Assembly: GCF_003024385.1 (NCBI RefSeq) | Contig: NZ_PVZN01000012.1 | Span: forward strand, 62,001 to 126,000 | Direction: 5' to 3' | DNA length: 64,000 nt | Source of the DNA: Pseudomonas sp. BBP2017 | GTDB lineage: Bacteria; Pseudomonadota; Gammaproteobacteria; Pseudomonadales; Pseudomonadaceae | Part shown: one piece after another, positions 19,697 through 28,118 of the stretch | Layout of the letters: each line of letters begins with the position of its first letter | Position numbering within the stretch: the stretch's first letter is position 1 | Position numbers and translations under genes: made by a program | Notes under the pieces: generated by a model | Seen by the model: the letters and a program-made list of their open reading frames with translations, nothing else | What the model was told of the DNA's origin: nothing | The model's database searches: none

Positions 19697-20362
19697 TCAG
19701 TTGCCTTGCAGACTGGGCGGCAGGCAGACACCAGTGCCACCGATGCCGCAGTAGCCGTCAGGGTTTTTCGCCAGGTACTGCTGGTGATAGGCCTCGGCGA
19801 AGTAGACGGTCGGCGCCTGGTCGATCTCGGTGGTGATCTCGCCGAAGCCTGCTTTGCTCAGTTCAGCCTGGTAGGCCTGTTTGCTGGCCTGAGCCTGTTC
19901 CAGTTGCTCGGGGCTGGTGCAGTAGATTACCGAGCGGTACTGGGTGCCGATGTCGTTGCCCTGGCGCATACCCTGGGTCGGGTTGTGCAGTTCCCAGAAC
20001 ATCGCTAGTAGTTCTGGGTAGCTGACCTTGTCCTTGTCGAATACCACCAGCACTACCTCGGTGTGGCCGGTCAGGCCCGAGCAGACTTCTTCGTAGGTCG
20101 GGTTGGGGGTAAAGCCACCGGCATAGCCGACCACGGTGCTGACCACGCCTTCGCGCTGCCAGAAGCGCCGTTCGGCACCCCAGAAGCAACCGAGGCCAAA
20201 GATAGCGAAGTCGACGTTCTCGAAGAACGGCCCCAGCAGCGGTGTGTCTTTGAAAACAAAATGCTTTTCGGGCAGGACCATTGGGGTTTCGCGACCAGGC
20301 AAGGCCTGTTCCGCGGTAGGCAGGACGTTTTTGTTCACCAGGATTTCCGAGCGCAGGACCAT
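19697..20362 (-). CDS. msrA: Peptide methionine sulfoxide reductase MsrA
   Basis: Reduces methionine-S-sulfoxide in proteins (221 residues). The catalytic Cys59 is in [11 protein letters not shown], with a resolving Cys pair near the C terminus in [10 protein letters not shown]. An N-terminal extension of about 45 residues before the domain is typical of pseudomonad and enterobacterial MsrA. The ATG at 20362 follows AGAGGA; an in-frame TTG 18 bases upstream is rejected because the ribosome site would then lie inside the gene. It is sandwiched between a c-di-GMP-type protein upstream and a GST downstream on the same strand. Confidence 0.95.
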   Translation of the reverse strand: MVLRSEILVNKNVLPTAEQALPGRETPMVLPEKHFVFKDTPLLGPFFENVDFAIFGLGCFWGAERRFWQREGVVSTVVGYAGGFTPNPTYEEVCSGLTGHTEVVLVVFDKDKVSYPELLAMFWELHNPTQGMRQGNDIGTQYRSVIYCTSPEQLEQAQASKQAYQAELSKAGFGEITTEIDQAPTVYFAEAYHQQYLAKNPDGYCGIGGTGVCLPPSLQGN

Positions 20363-20431
20363 GAACCCATTCCTCTTCAAGATAGGACGATAAGGGATAG
20401 AGTCGTAGTGTGCCCGAGTGTTACGCCGCTG

Positions 20432-23125
20432 TCAGGCGTCGGGACCACGCGGATAGCGCTTGAGTTTGTTGACCAGCTCAGTGCCCGGAATCGGTCGGTC
20501 GAACAGGTATCCCTGGCCTACGTCGCAACGGTGGCGGCGCAGGAACGCCAGTTGCTCAGCGGTCTCGATGCCTTCGGCGACGACCTTGAGCTTGAGGTTG
20601 TGGGCCATGGCGATCACCGCCGAAGTGATCTCCATGTCGTCCTGGTTGTCGGGGATTTCATGAATGAAGCTGCGGTCGATCTTGATGATGTCGATCGGAA
20701 ATTTTTTCAGGTAGCTGAGCGAGGAATAACCGGTACCGAAATCGTCCATGGCCAGGGTCAGGCCCAGTTGCTTGAGCTGGTCGAGCTGGCGGTGGGTGTC
20801 CTCGGTGGCTTCAAGCAACAGGCCTTCGGTCAGCTCCAGCTCCAGCAAGTGTGGCGGCAGGGCTTCTTCCTTGAGGATGTTGGCAATCGAGGCGACCAGC
20901 TCCGGGTCGGAAAACTGCTTGGGCGACAGGTTGATCGCCACCTGTAGATCACCCAGCCCTTCAGTGCGCAACTGCTGGCTCATGCGGCAGGCCTGGCGGG
21001 CGATCCACTTGCCGATCGGGATGATCAGTCCGGTTTCCTCGGCAACGCTGATGAACTGGTCCGGGCGGATCATGCCTTTGTCCGGATGGTTCCAGCGCAG
21101 CAGCGCTTCCAGGCCCAGCAGGCGGCCGCTGCGCAAGCACAGCTTGGGCTGGTAGAACACGTCCAGCTCGTTCTGGGTCAAGGCGCGGCGCAGGTTGTTT
21201 TCGACGAACAGTTTGTAGCTGGCTTCGGCATTCAGGGCCTCGGTGAACACCTGGGCCTGGTGCTTGCCGTTGGCTTTGGCCTTGTGCAGGGCCAGCCCTG
21301 CGTTTTTCATCAGGGTCTGCGGGTCACGGCCATGCAGCGGCGCACAGGCCAGGCCCACGGAGCCGGTGACGTTGATCAGCTGGTTGTCGACGAACAGCGG
21401 TTTGTCGAGGGTCCTGAGCAGTTGCTGGGCAATCTGCTGGCCGCTTTTGAGGTCGGTGTCTTCCAGCAGGACGGCGAATTCGTTACTGGCAAAGCGCGCC
21501 AGGCTGCCGCCGGCGCTGAGGCTATTACGCAGGCGCCGGGCCAGGCTGATCAGCAGTTTGTCGCCGGTCTGGTGGCCAAGGCTGTCGTTGATCCGCTTGA
21601 AGTTGTCGATGTCCACCAGCAGCAGGCAGATGGGGCTGTCGTTGTCGCGGGCGAAACGTTCGTCGAGGTTGCGGATGAACGCCGGCCGGTTGCCGAGGCT
21701 CGTCAGGTTGTCGGTGTAGGCCAGGCGTTCGATGCGCTGCTGGGCCAGCTTGCTCTGGGTAATGTCTTCGTAGATGCCGATGTAGTGGGTCAGCTCGCGG
21801 TTGTCACCGTAGACCTTGGAGATCGACAGCTGCCCCCAGTAGGGCTCGAGGTTCTTGCGCCGGCTCTTGAATTCGCCCTGCCAGCTGTTGCTCATGGCCA
21901 GGCTTGAAGGGGCGTCGAACAACAGCTCGTTGAGGTTCTCCAGGGCTGGCAGCTCCGAGAGCCGATGGCCATGGACCTCGTCAGTGCTGTACTGGGTGAT
22001 AGCGGTGAAACTGGGGTTGACGTACTCGACCACGCCATCGCGGTTGACCAGCAAAAAGGCGTTGGCGCTCTGTTCTACTGCACGCTGGAACAGGTGCAGG
22101 GCGCTGGTGGCGGTACGCCGGTTGTGGTTGTTGATGACCTGGGCGAACTGATCGGCCAGCTCGCCGGCAAAGGCGATTTCATCCGACTGCCAGGCCCGTG
22201 TCGAGCCGGTGTGTTCCAGGCAGAGCACGCCGACCACCTGGCCATCGATACGGATGCTGGCATCGAGCATGGCATTGATGTCGCGCGGGCGCAGGCTTTC
22301 AGCCATGCCACGGGTGCGCGGATCATGGCTGGCGTTGTGGGCGTCGATGGCGCGGCTGGTGTGCAGGGCATCGAGGTAATCGGGAAAGCGGCTGGCGTCG
22401 ATGGGGGCAGGCAGGTGGTATTCCTGGCTCTCGCGGTAGTACGCGGAGATGGGCTCCAGGCGCTGTCCTTCCAGGTACCAGATGCTCGCACATGCGGTCT
22501 TGTAGATCTCACACGCGCTACGGGTGATCAGCTCGGCGGCTTCGAGCAGCGAGTTGCTGGCGCTGTAGCGATGACGGGCCAGGTGCAGGATCAGCTCCTG
22601 CTGGGCGCGCACCCGTTCCAGATGTTCAAGTTGTTCCTGCTGCGCCTGCTGGTTGAGCTGCAGGGCGATCTGCAGGCGGTTGTTGCGGGTTTCCAGGTCG
22701 GCGGCGCTGAGGTCCGGGCCGTCACCGGGCTGGGTATCGATCACCATCAGGTAACCGCGCAATAACTGACGGTTGTGCTGTTTGTAGGCTTCGCCGAGTT
22801 CTAGCAGGTGCTGCGGCCCTTGAGCGGTGTGCAGGGTGTAGCGCACCAGGTAGTGCGGGCGCTGGCCCAGCTGCAGCTGGATGGCGTCGTGCAGTTTGTA
22901 GCGAGCCTCGGGCTCCATCAGGCTGGCGTAGGGCGAGCCGACCAGGGCGCAGAGCTCGACTGCGGCCAGGCCGAACTGGCGTTCGCAGGCGGGGTCGAGG
23001 TACAGCAGGGCCCAGCTGGCTTCATTCAGCCGTTCGAAACGCAGCATGCCGAGCCGCGAAGGCACGGGTAACTGCGTCACGACCTCGGCCACCATACGGC
23101 TGGCGGCATCGGGTTGGCTTTTCAT
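20432..23125 (-). CDS. PAS-GAF-PAS-GGDEF-EAL signalling protein, probable phosphodiesterase
   Basis: Cytoplasmic protein of 897 residues without membrane helices. An N-terminal PAS-like region (about 25-130), a coiled coil (about 140-180), a GAF domain (about 185-335), a second PAS (about 345-455), a GGDEF domain (about 465-630) and an EAL domain (about 640-890) follow in order. The GGDEF signature is degenerate: ASNEF at 546-550. The EAL domain keeps EALLRW (673-675), DDFGTGYSS and the KIDRSFI segment. It is therefore most likely a c-di-GMP phosphodiesterase with a regulatory GGDEF remnant. It may be cotranscribed with msrA, 69 bases downstream. Confidence 0.88.
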   Translation of the reverse strand: MKSQPDAASRMVAEVVTQLPVPSRLGMLRFERLNEASWALLYLDPACERQFGLAAVELCALVGSPYASLMEPEARYKLHDAIQLQLGQRPHYLVRYTLHTAQGPQHLLELGEAYKQHNRQLLRGYLMVIDTQPGDGPDLSAADLETRNNRLQIALQLNQQAQQEQLEHLERVRAQQELILHLARHRYSASNSLLEAAELITRSACEIYKTACASIWYLEGQRLEPISAYYRESQEYHLPAPIDASRFPDYLDALHTSRAIDAHNASHDPRTRGMAESLRPRDINAMLDASIRIDGQVVGVLCLEHTGSTRAWQSDEIAFAGELADQFAQVINNHNRRTATSALHLFQRAVEQSANAFLLVNRDGVVEYVNPSFTAITQYSTDEVHGHRLSELPALENLNELLFDAPSSLAMSNSWQGEFKSRRKNLEPYWGQLSISKVYGDNRELTHYIGIYEDITQSKLAQQRIERLAYTDNLTSLGNRPAFIRNLDERFARDNDSPICLLLVDIDNFKRINDSLGHQTGDKLLISLARRLRNSLSAGGSLARFASNEFAVLLEDTDLKSGQQIAQQLLRTLDKPLFVDNQLINVTGSVGLACAPLHGRDPQTLMKNAGLALHKAKANGKHQAQVFTEALNAEASYKLFVENNLRRALTQNELDVFYQPKLCLRSGRLLGLEALLRWNHPDKGMIRPDQFISVAEETGLIIPIGKWIARQACRMSQQLRTEGLGDLQVAINLSPKQFSDPELVASIANILKEEALPPHLLELELTEGLLLEATEDTHRQLDQLKQLGLTLAMDDFGTGYSSLSYLKKFPIDIIKIDRSFIHEIPDNQDDMEITSAVIAMAHNLKLKVVAEGIETAEQLAFLRRHRCDVGQGYLFDRPIPGTELVNKLKRYPRGPDA

Positions 23126-23294
23126 TGAGAGCTCGCTTCAAGAAGGCTGATCGCGAAGGTAGCGCAATCTGCTACTACGTATTTGGGCAAGGTTGCATCA
23201 TGCGGCAGGGGCTGACAAGCCGTATAGAGTTTGTCGGCATCGCGGTTGGAATCTTAAGCACACAAGCGGGCTTGTCCACAGCATTTCACTGGGC

Positions 23295-23322
23295 AAAAAA
23301 AGCCCCGCCAAAGTGACGGGGT
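23295..23322 (-). terminator. Rho-independent terminator after aceF
   Basis: Read on the minus strand, CCCCGTCACTTTGGCGGGG is followed directly by CTTTTTTT. A 5-bp GC stem with an oligo-T tail about 70 bases after the aceF stop is a standard terminator for the aceEF operon. Confidence 0.8.
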
Positions 23323-23354
23323 TGAGGTACGAGCGTGGCAGCTCGAAAAGGGAG

Positions 23355-23382
23355 CCTGTCTCCCTCGGCAGAGGGAGACAGG
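23355..23382 (-). terminator. Long perfect hairpin just after aceF
   Basis: CCTGTCTCCCTC and GAGGGAGACAGG form a perfect 12-bp stem with a 4-base loop, starting 8 bases after the aceF stop codon. On the minus strand it is followed by CTCCCTTTT, a weak T tract. It may act as a first terminator or as a 3'-end stabiliser before the terminator at 23295-23322. Confidence 0.6.
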
Positions 23383-23390
23383 GAACAGCA

Positions 23391-25019
23391 TTACAGCAGC
23401 ATGGTGCGGATGTCGGTCAGCAGGTCGCCCAGGCGCTTGGTGAAGCGTGCGGCAGCTGCACCGTTGATCACACGGTGATCGTAGGACAGCGACAGCGGCA
23501 GCATCAGCTTCGGCTGGAAGGCTTTGCCGTCCCAGACCGGTTGGATGGTGGCCTTGGAAACACCGAGGATCGCCACTTCCGGCGCGTTGACGATCGGCGT
23601 GAAGCCGGTGCCGCCAATGTGGCCGAGGCTGGAGATGGTGAAGCAGGCGCCTTGCATGTCGTCAGCCGACAGCTTCTTGGTCCGGGCTTTCTCCGCCAGG
23701 GCCGCCGCTTCGCCAGCCAGTTGCAGCAGGCTCTTCTGGTCGACGTTCTTGATCACCGGGACCAGCAGACCATCCGGGGTGTCTACGGCGAAACCGACGT
23801 TGACGTACTTCTTGCGGATGATCGCTTTGCCGCTAGGCGCCAGCGAGCTGTTGAAGTCCGGCAGTTCCTTGAGCAGGTGAGCGCAGGCCTTGAGCAGCAG
23901 CGGCAGGACGGTCAGCTTGACGCCAGCCTTCTCGGCAACGGCTTTCTGGGCAACGCGGAAAGCTTCCAGCTCAGTGATGTCGGCCGAGTCGAACTGGGTC
24001 ACGTGAGGCACGTTCAGCCAGCTGCGATGCAGGTTGGTAGCCCCCATCTGCATCAGGCGGGTCATCGGCACTTCTTCGATTTCGCCGAAACGGCTGAAGT
24101 CGACTTCCGGAATCGGCGGGATGCCTGCACCACCGGTGGCACCGGCGGCTGGGGCTTCCTTGGCCTTGTGCATCATGGCCTTGACGTAAACCTGCACGTC
24201 TTCCTTGAGGATGCGACCGTGCGGGCCGGTGGCCGCTACCGCGCTCAGCTCGACGCCGAACTCACGGGCCAGCTGGCGTACAGCGGGGCCGGCGTGAACC
24301 TTGGCACCGTTGGCAGCAGCAGGGGCGGCAACCGCTGCGGCGGCTGGGGCCGCCGGCGCAGGTGCAGGAGCCGCAGCAGGAGCAGCTGGCGCCGGAACGG
24401 CAGCGGCAGCGGCAGGTGCTGGAGCGGCAGCCGGAGCAGCGCCGGCAACTTTCAGCTTGAGGATCAGGTCGCCGGTGCCGACTTCGTCGTCCAGCTTGGC
24501 AATTACGGCTTCGACCACGCCAGCGGCTGGAGACGGGATCTCCATCGAGGCTTTGTCCGATTCCAGGGTGATCAGCGACTGGTCGGCTTCGACGGTATCG
24601 CCGACCTTGACCAGTACTTCGATGATCTTGGCTTTGCCCGAGGAACCGATGTCCGGAACGTGGATGTCCCGAACAGCGGCAGCCGCCGGGGCCGCCGCTG
24701 GAGCAGGCGCCGCCTCGGCTACCGGAGCGGCGGCAGGGGCCGCGGCTGCCGGTGCAGCAGCCGGAGCCTCAGGCGCAGCAGCTGCGCCCTCGACTTCCAG
24801 TTCCATCAGCTCGTCGCCTTCTTTCAGGCGGTCGCCGAGCTTGACCTTCAGCGACTTGATCACACCGGCCTTGGGGGCCGGAATCTCCATGGAGGCCTTG
24901 TCGGACTCCAGGGTCAGCAGGCTCTGGTCAGCCTCGATGCGGTCGCCGACTTTGACGAACAGCTCAATGATTTCACCTTCACCGCTGCCGATGTCAGGTA
25001 CGCGAATGAGTTCGCTCAC
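23391..25019 (-). CDS. aceF: Pyruvate dehydrogenase E2, dihydrolipoamide acetyltransferase
   Basis: Core subunit (542 residues) of the pyruvate dehydrogenase complex. Two lipoyl domains (about 1-78 and 117-192) each carry the ESDKASM lipoylation motif and are joined by long Ala/Pro-rich swinging linkers. A peripheral-subunit-binding domain (about 240-280, VRQLAREFGV) and the acetyltransferase core follow. The core ends with LSYDHRVINGAAAARF, where His is catalytic and Asn replaces the Asp of the E. coli enzyme; I recall the same Asn in the Azotobacter enzyme. The start is GTG after GAGGAG. The gene lies 13 bases after aceE. Confidence 0.95.
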   Translation of the reverse strand: MSELIRVPDIGSGEGEIIELFVKVGDRIEADQSLLTLESDKASMEIPAPKAGVIKSLKVKLGDRLKEGDELMELEVEGAAAAPEAPAAAPAAAAPAAAPVAEAAPAPAAAPAAAAVRDIHVPDIGSSGKAKIIEVLVKVGDTVEADQSLITLESDKASMEIPSPAAGVVEAVIAKLDDEVGTGDLILKLKVAGAAPAAAPAPAAAAAVPAPAAPAAAPAPAPAAPAAAAVAAPAAANGAKVHAGPAVRQLAREFGVELSAVAATGPHGRILKEDVQVYVKAMMHKAKEAPAAGATGGAGIPPIPEVDFSRFGEIEEVPMTRLMQMGATNLHRSWLNVPHVTQFDSADITELEAFRVAQKAVAEKAGVKLTVLPLLLKACAHLLKELPDFNSSLAPSGKAIIRKKYVNVGFAVDTPDGLLVPVIKNVDQKSLLQLAGEAAALAEKARTKKLSADDMQGACFTISSLGHIGGTGFTPIVNAPEVAILGVSKATIQPVWDGKAFQPKLMLPLSLSYDHRVINGAAAARFTKRLGDLLTDIRTMLL

Positions 25020-25032
25020 TTAAAAATACTCC

Positions 25033-27678
25033 TCAGCAGTCCAGTGGGTTGCGTTTGTCCGGGTCGATACCGAACTTGGTGATGGCTTCAGCCACGACCT
25101 TAGGTTCGATATCGCCACGGTCAGCCAAGGCTTCCAGGGCAGCCAGCACGACGAAGTGACGGTCGACTTCGAAGAAGTGACGCAGCTTCTTACGGCTGTC
25201 GCTGCGACCGAAACCATCGGTACCCAGGACTTTGTACTCTTTGCTCGGCACCCACTGGCGAATCTGTTCAGCGAACATCTTCATGTAGTCGGTGGAGGCG
25301 ATAACCGGGCCCTTACGGCCAGCCAGGCACTCTTCGACATAGGTGATCTGTGGCTTCTGCCCCGGCTTGAGACGGTTGCTGCGCTCTACGGCCAGGCCGT
25401 CGCGACGCAGTTCGTTGAAGCTGGTGACGCTCCACACGTCGGCACCGACGTTGAACTCTTCACGCAGGATCTTCGCCGCTTCACGCACTTCACGCAGGAT
25501 GGTGCCGGAGCCCATCAGCTGAACGTGGTGTGCCGCTTCGCGGGTGTCTTCCTCGAGCAGGTACATACCTTTGATGATGCCTTCCTCGGCGCCGGCCGGG
25601 ATTGCAGGCTGGGTGTAGGCTTCGTTCATCACGGTGATGTAGTAGAAGACGTCCTGTTGCTCTTCGGTCATCTTCTTCATGCCGTCCTGAATGATCACCG
25701 CCAGCTCGTAGCCGTAGGTCGGATCATAGGTGCGGCAGTTCGGGATGGTCGCAGCCAGGATGTGGCTATGACCGTCTTCGTGCTGCAGACCTTCACCGTT
25801 GAGGGTGGTACGGCCGGCGGTACCGCCGATCAGGAAGCCACGGGTGCGGCTGTCGCCAGCGGCCCAGGCCAGGTCACCGATGCGCTGGAAGCCGAACATC
25901 GAGTAGAAGATGTAGAACGGCAGCATCGGCTGGTTGTGGTTCGAGTACGAAGTACCGGCAGCGATGAAGGAGGACATGGCGCCTGCTTCGTTGATGCCTT
26001 CTTCGAGGATCTGACCTTTCTTGTCTTCGCGGTAGAACATCACCTGGTCTTTATCGACTGGCTCGTAGAGCTGGCCGACGGACGAGTAGATGCCCAGTTG
26101 GCGGAACATGCCTTCCATACCGAAAGTACGGGCTTCGTCCGGGATGATCGGCACGATGCGCTGGCCGATTTCCTTGTCCTTGACCAGCTGCGCGAGGATC
26201 CGCACGAAGGCCATGGTGGTGGAGATTTCGCGGTCGCCCGAACCGTCGAGGATGGCCTTGAGGGTTTCCAGTGGCGGGGTCGGGATGCTGAAGCTCTTGG
26301 CGCGACGCTGAGGCACGAAACCGCCCAGAGCCGTACGGCGTTCGGCCAGGTAACGGGCTTCGGCGCTGCCTTCTTCTGGTCTGAAGAATGGCAGGGTTTC
26401 CAGCTCTTCATCCTTGACCGGGATGTCGAAGCGGTCGCGGAACTGACGCAGGCTGTCGACGTCGACCTTCTTGGTGTTGTGCGCGGTGTTCTTGGCTTCG
26501 CCGGCACCGGTACCGTAACCCTTGATGGTTTTGGCCAGGATGACGGTCGGCTGGTCTTTGTGGTTGACCGCCTGGTGGTAGGCTGCATAGACCTTGTACG
26601 GGTCGTGACCACCACGGTTGAGCTTCCAGATCTCGTCGTCGGACAGGTCTTCGACCATGGACTTGAGTTCTGGGGTGTTGAAGAAGTGCTCACGGACGAA
26701 CGCGCCGTCCTTGGCCTTGTAGTTCTGGTATTCGCCGTCGATGACTTCGTCCATGCGACGCTGCAGGATACCGTCGACGTCTTTGGCCAGCAGTGGGTCC
26801 CAGAAACGGCCCCAGACCACTTTGTTGACGTTCCAGCCACCACCACGGAACACGCCTTCGAGTTCCTGGATGATCTTGCCGTTGCCACGTACCGGGCCGT
26901 CGAGGCGCTGCAGGTTGCAGTTGATGACGAAGATCAGGTTGTCCAGCTTCTCGCGGCCAGCCAGCGAGATCGCGCCCAGGGATTCCGGCTCGTCACACTC
27001 GCCGTCACCCATGAAGCACCAGACTTTCTGCTTGCCAGCAGGGATGTAGCCGCGGCTTTCCAGGTACTTCATAAAGCGTGCCTGGTAGATTGCCTGGATC
27101 GGACCCAGACCCATGGATACGGTCGGGAACTGCCAGAAGTCAGGCATCAGCCATGGGTGCGGGTAGGACGACAGGCCCTTGCCATCGACTTCCTGACGGA
27201 AGTTGTTCATCTGGTCTTCGCTGATCCGGCCTTCCATGAAGGCGCGGGCGTAGACGCCAGGCGAGGCGTGGCCCTGGAAGAAGATCAGGTCGCCGCCGTG
27301 CTCGTCGGTCGGAGCCTGGAAGAAGTAGTTGAAGCCGATGTCATACAAGGTTGCACTGGAGGCGAAGCTCGAAATGTGGCCGCCCAGGTCCGAGTCTTTC
27401 AGGTTGGTGCGCATCACCATGGCCAGCGCGTTCCAACGGACCAACGAGCGAATGCGGCGTTCCATGAACAGGTCGCCAGGCATGCGTGCTTCGTGGGTGA
27501 CAGGGATGGTGTTGCGGTATGGCGTGGTGATGGCATATGGCAGCTGGGAGCCACTACGGGTGGCCAGCTCGCCCATACGGGTCATCAGATAGTGAGCGCG
27601 GTCTTCGCCTTCTTTGTCGAGAACCGACTCCAGGGCGTCCAGCCATTCCTGGGTTTCGACGGGATCGAGGTCTTGCAT
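25033..27678 (-). CDS. aceE: Pyruvate dehydrogenase E1 component
   Basis: Homodimeric thiamine-diphosphate-dependent E1 of 881 residues; it decarboxylates pyruvate and acetylates the lipoyl groups of AceF. The thiamine-diphosphate motif begins GDGECDEPESLGA and runs to the NCN of VINCNLQRLDG. Conserved transketolase-type segments include AGTSYSNHNQPMLPFYIFYSMFGFQRIGD. The length is normal for the gammaproteobacterial type. GGAGC precedes the ATG. It is the first gene of aceEF, transcribed away from glnE across a 440-base gap that holds two dyads of GntR type. Confidence 0.96.
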   Translation of the reverse strand: MQDLDPVETQEWLDALESVLDKEGEDRAHYLMTRMGELATRSGSQLPYAITTPYRNTIPVTHEARMPGDLFMERRIRSLVRWNALAMVMRTNLKDSDLGGHISSFASSATLYDIGFNYFFQAPTDEHGGDLIFFQGHASPGVYARAFMEGRISEDQMNNFRQEVDGKGLSSYPHPWLMPDFWQFPTVSMGLGPIQAIYQARFMKYLESRGYIPAGKQKVWCFMGDGECDEPESLGAISLAGREKLDNLIFVINCNLQRLDGPVRGNGKIIQELEGVFRGGGWNVNKVVWGRFWDPLLAKDVDGILQRRMDEVIDGEYQNYKAKDGAFVREHFFNTPELKSMVEDLSDDEIWKLNRGGHDPYKVYAAYHQAVNHKDQPTVILAKTIKGYGTGAGEAKNTAHNTKKVDVDSLRQFRDRFDIPVKDEELETLPFFRPEEGSAEARYLAERRTALGGFVPQRRAKSFSIPTPPLETLKAILDGSGDREISTTMAFVRILAQLVKDKEIGQRIVPIIPDEARTFGMEGMFRQLGIYSSVGQLYEPVDKDQVMFYREDKKGQILEEGINEAGAMSSFIAAGTSYSNHNQPMLPFYIFYSMFGFQRIGDLAWAAGDSRTRGFLIGGTAGRTTLNGEGLQHEDGHSHILAATIPNCRTYDPTYGYELAVIIQDGMKKMTEEQQDVFYYITVMNEAYTQPAIPAGAEEGIIKGMYLLEEDTREAAHHVQLMGSGTILREVREAAKILREEFNVGADVWSVTSFNELRRDGLAVERSNRLKPGQKPQITYVEECLAGRKGPVIASTDYMKMFAEQIRQWVPSKEYKVLGTDGFGRSDSRKKLRHFFEVDRHFVVLAALEALADRGDIEPKVVAEAITKFGIDPDKRNPLDC

Positions 27679-27788
27679 GGCTTGCTCCAGGGCGGAAAGG
27701 CTTCCAGAATCGGTTGCCTGAGTTTGCGACTGGCCTTTTGGGCAGACGACATGAAATTCTTGGATTACCGGAGAGTGTACCGGCGTTG

Positions 27789-27803
27789 TGTAGTTTTACT
27801 ACA
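27789..27803. promoter_or_regulatory. GntR/PdhR-type operator 1 upstream of aceE
   Basis: TGTAGT-TTT-ACTACA is a perfect 6-bp dyad with a 3-base centre, 111 bases before the aceE start. The inner pattern TNGT-N3-ACNA is the skeleton recognised by FadR-type GntR regulators such as PdhR of E. coli (TTGGT-N3-ACCAA). It supports pyruvate- or acyl-responsive control of aceEF. Confidence 0.6.
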
Positions 27804-27840
27804 AATGAATCACCATTTCATGCTTTTGAAGTGAAGAAGC

Positions 27841-27855
27841 AGTAGTAAAACTACA
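27841..27855. promoter_or_regulatory. GntR/PdhR-type operator 2 upstream of aceE
   Basis: AGTAGT-AAA-ACTACA repeats the first dyad with one mismatch in the outer arm (14 of 15 positions match its reverse complement). The centres are 52 bp apart, about five helical turns, which would suit cooperative binding or looping. Confidence 0.58.
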
Positions 27856-28008
27856 GAAAAATGGCTCGTGGCCGCTGTTCGGGTTGTGAGAAAAATCGAT
27901 ACCGGTAGTTAAAAACAAGTTAAGAAAAGGTTTGCTGCGATGGTTTCTGCCAGAGAATCATATTTTTCAGCTATTTCTAACTTTTGTATGACAGTCCAAC
28001 TGTGGTCT

Positions 28009-28079
28009 GTGGGAGCGGGCTTGCCCCGCGATTGCGTTTTGTCAGGAAAATCTCAATCGCGGGGCAAGCCCGCTCCCAC
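28009..28079. repeat. REP inverted pair
   Basis: Two complete REP copies face each other about 40 bases upstream of glnE, between the divergent aceE and glnE genes. They are placed in a 5' region instead of a 3' region, which is less usual for REPs. Confidence 0.88.
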
Positions 28080-28118
28080 AGTTCGCCGCAATCTTTTCTC
28101 GCCGATCAAGGATAGACC

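Larger units (their letters stand above)
27679..28118. other. aceE-glnE divergent intergenic region
   Basis: This 440-base gap without a gene holds the aceE promoter side, including the two dyads at 27789-27803 and 27841-27855 listed separately. An AT-rich stretch runs from about 27855 to 28000. A REP pair at 28009-28079 and the glnE ribosome site (AAGGAT just before 28119) follow. I see no small ORF worth calling. Confidence 0.7.

Noticed and set aside
20363..20380. TTG start adding six residues to MsrA
   Set aside because: The AGAGGA ribosome site would fall inside the coding sequence; the ATG at 20362 is correctly spaced from it.
23400..25019. Ala/Pro-rich repeats in aceF as an insertion or low-complexity artefact
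   Set aside because: Such linkers between lipoyl and catalytic domains are a normal feature of this E2 protein.
25156..27834. Plus-strand open frame (892 codons) opposite aceE
   Set aside because: Antisense to an intact, highly conserved gene, with no start signal or domain.
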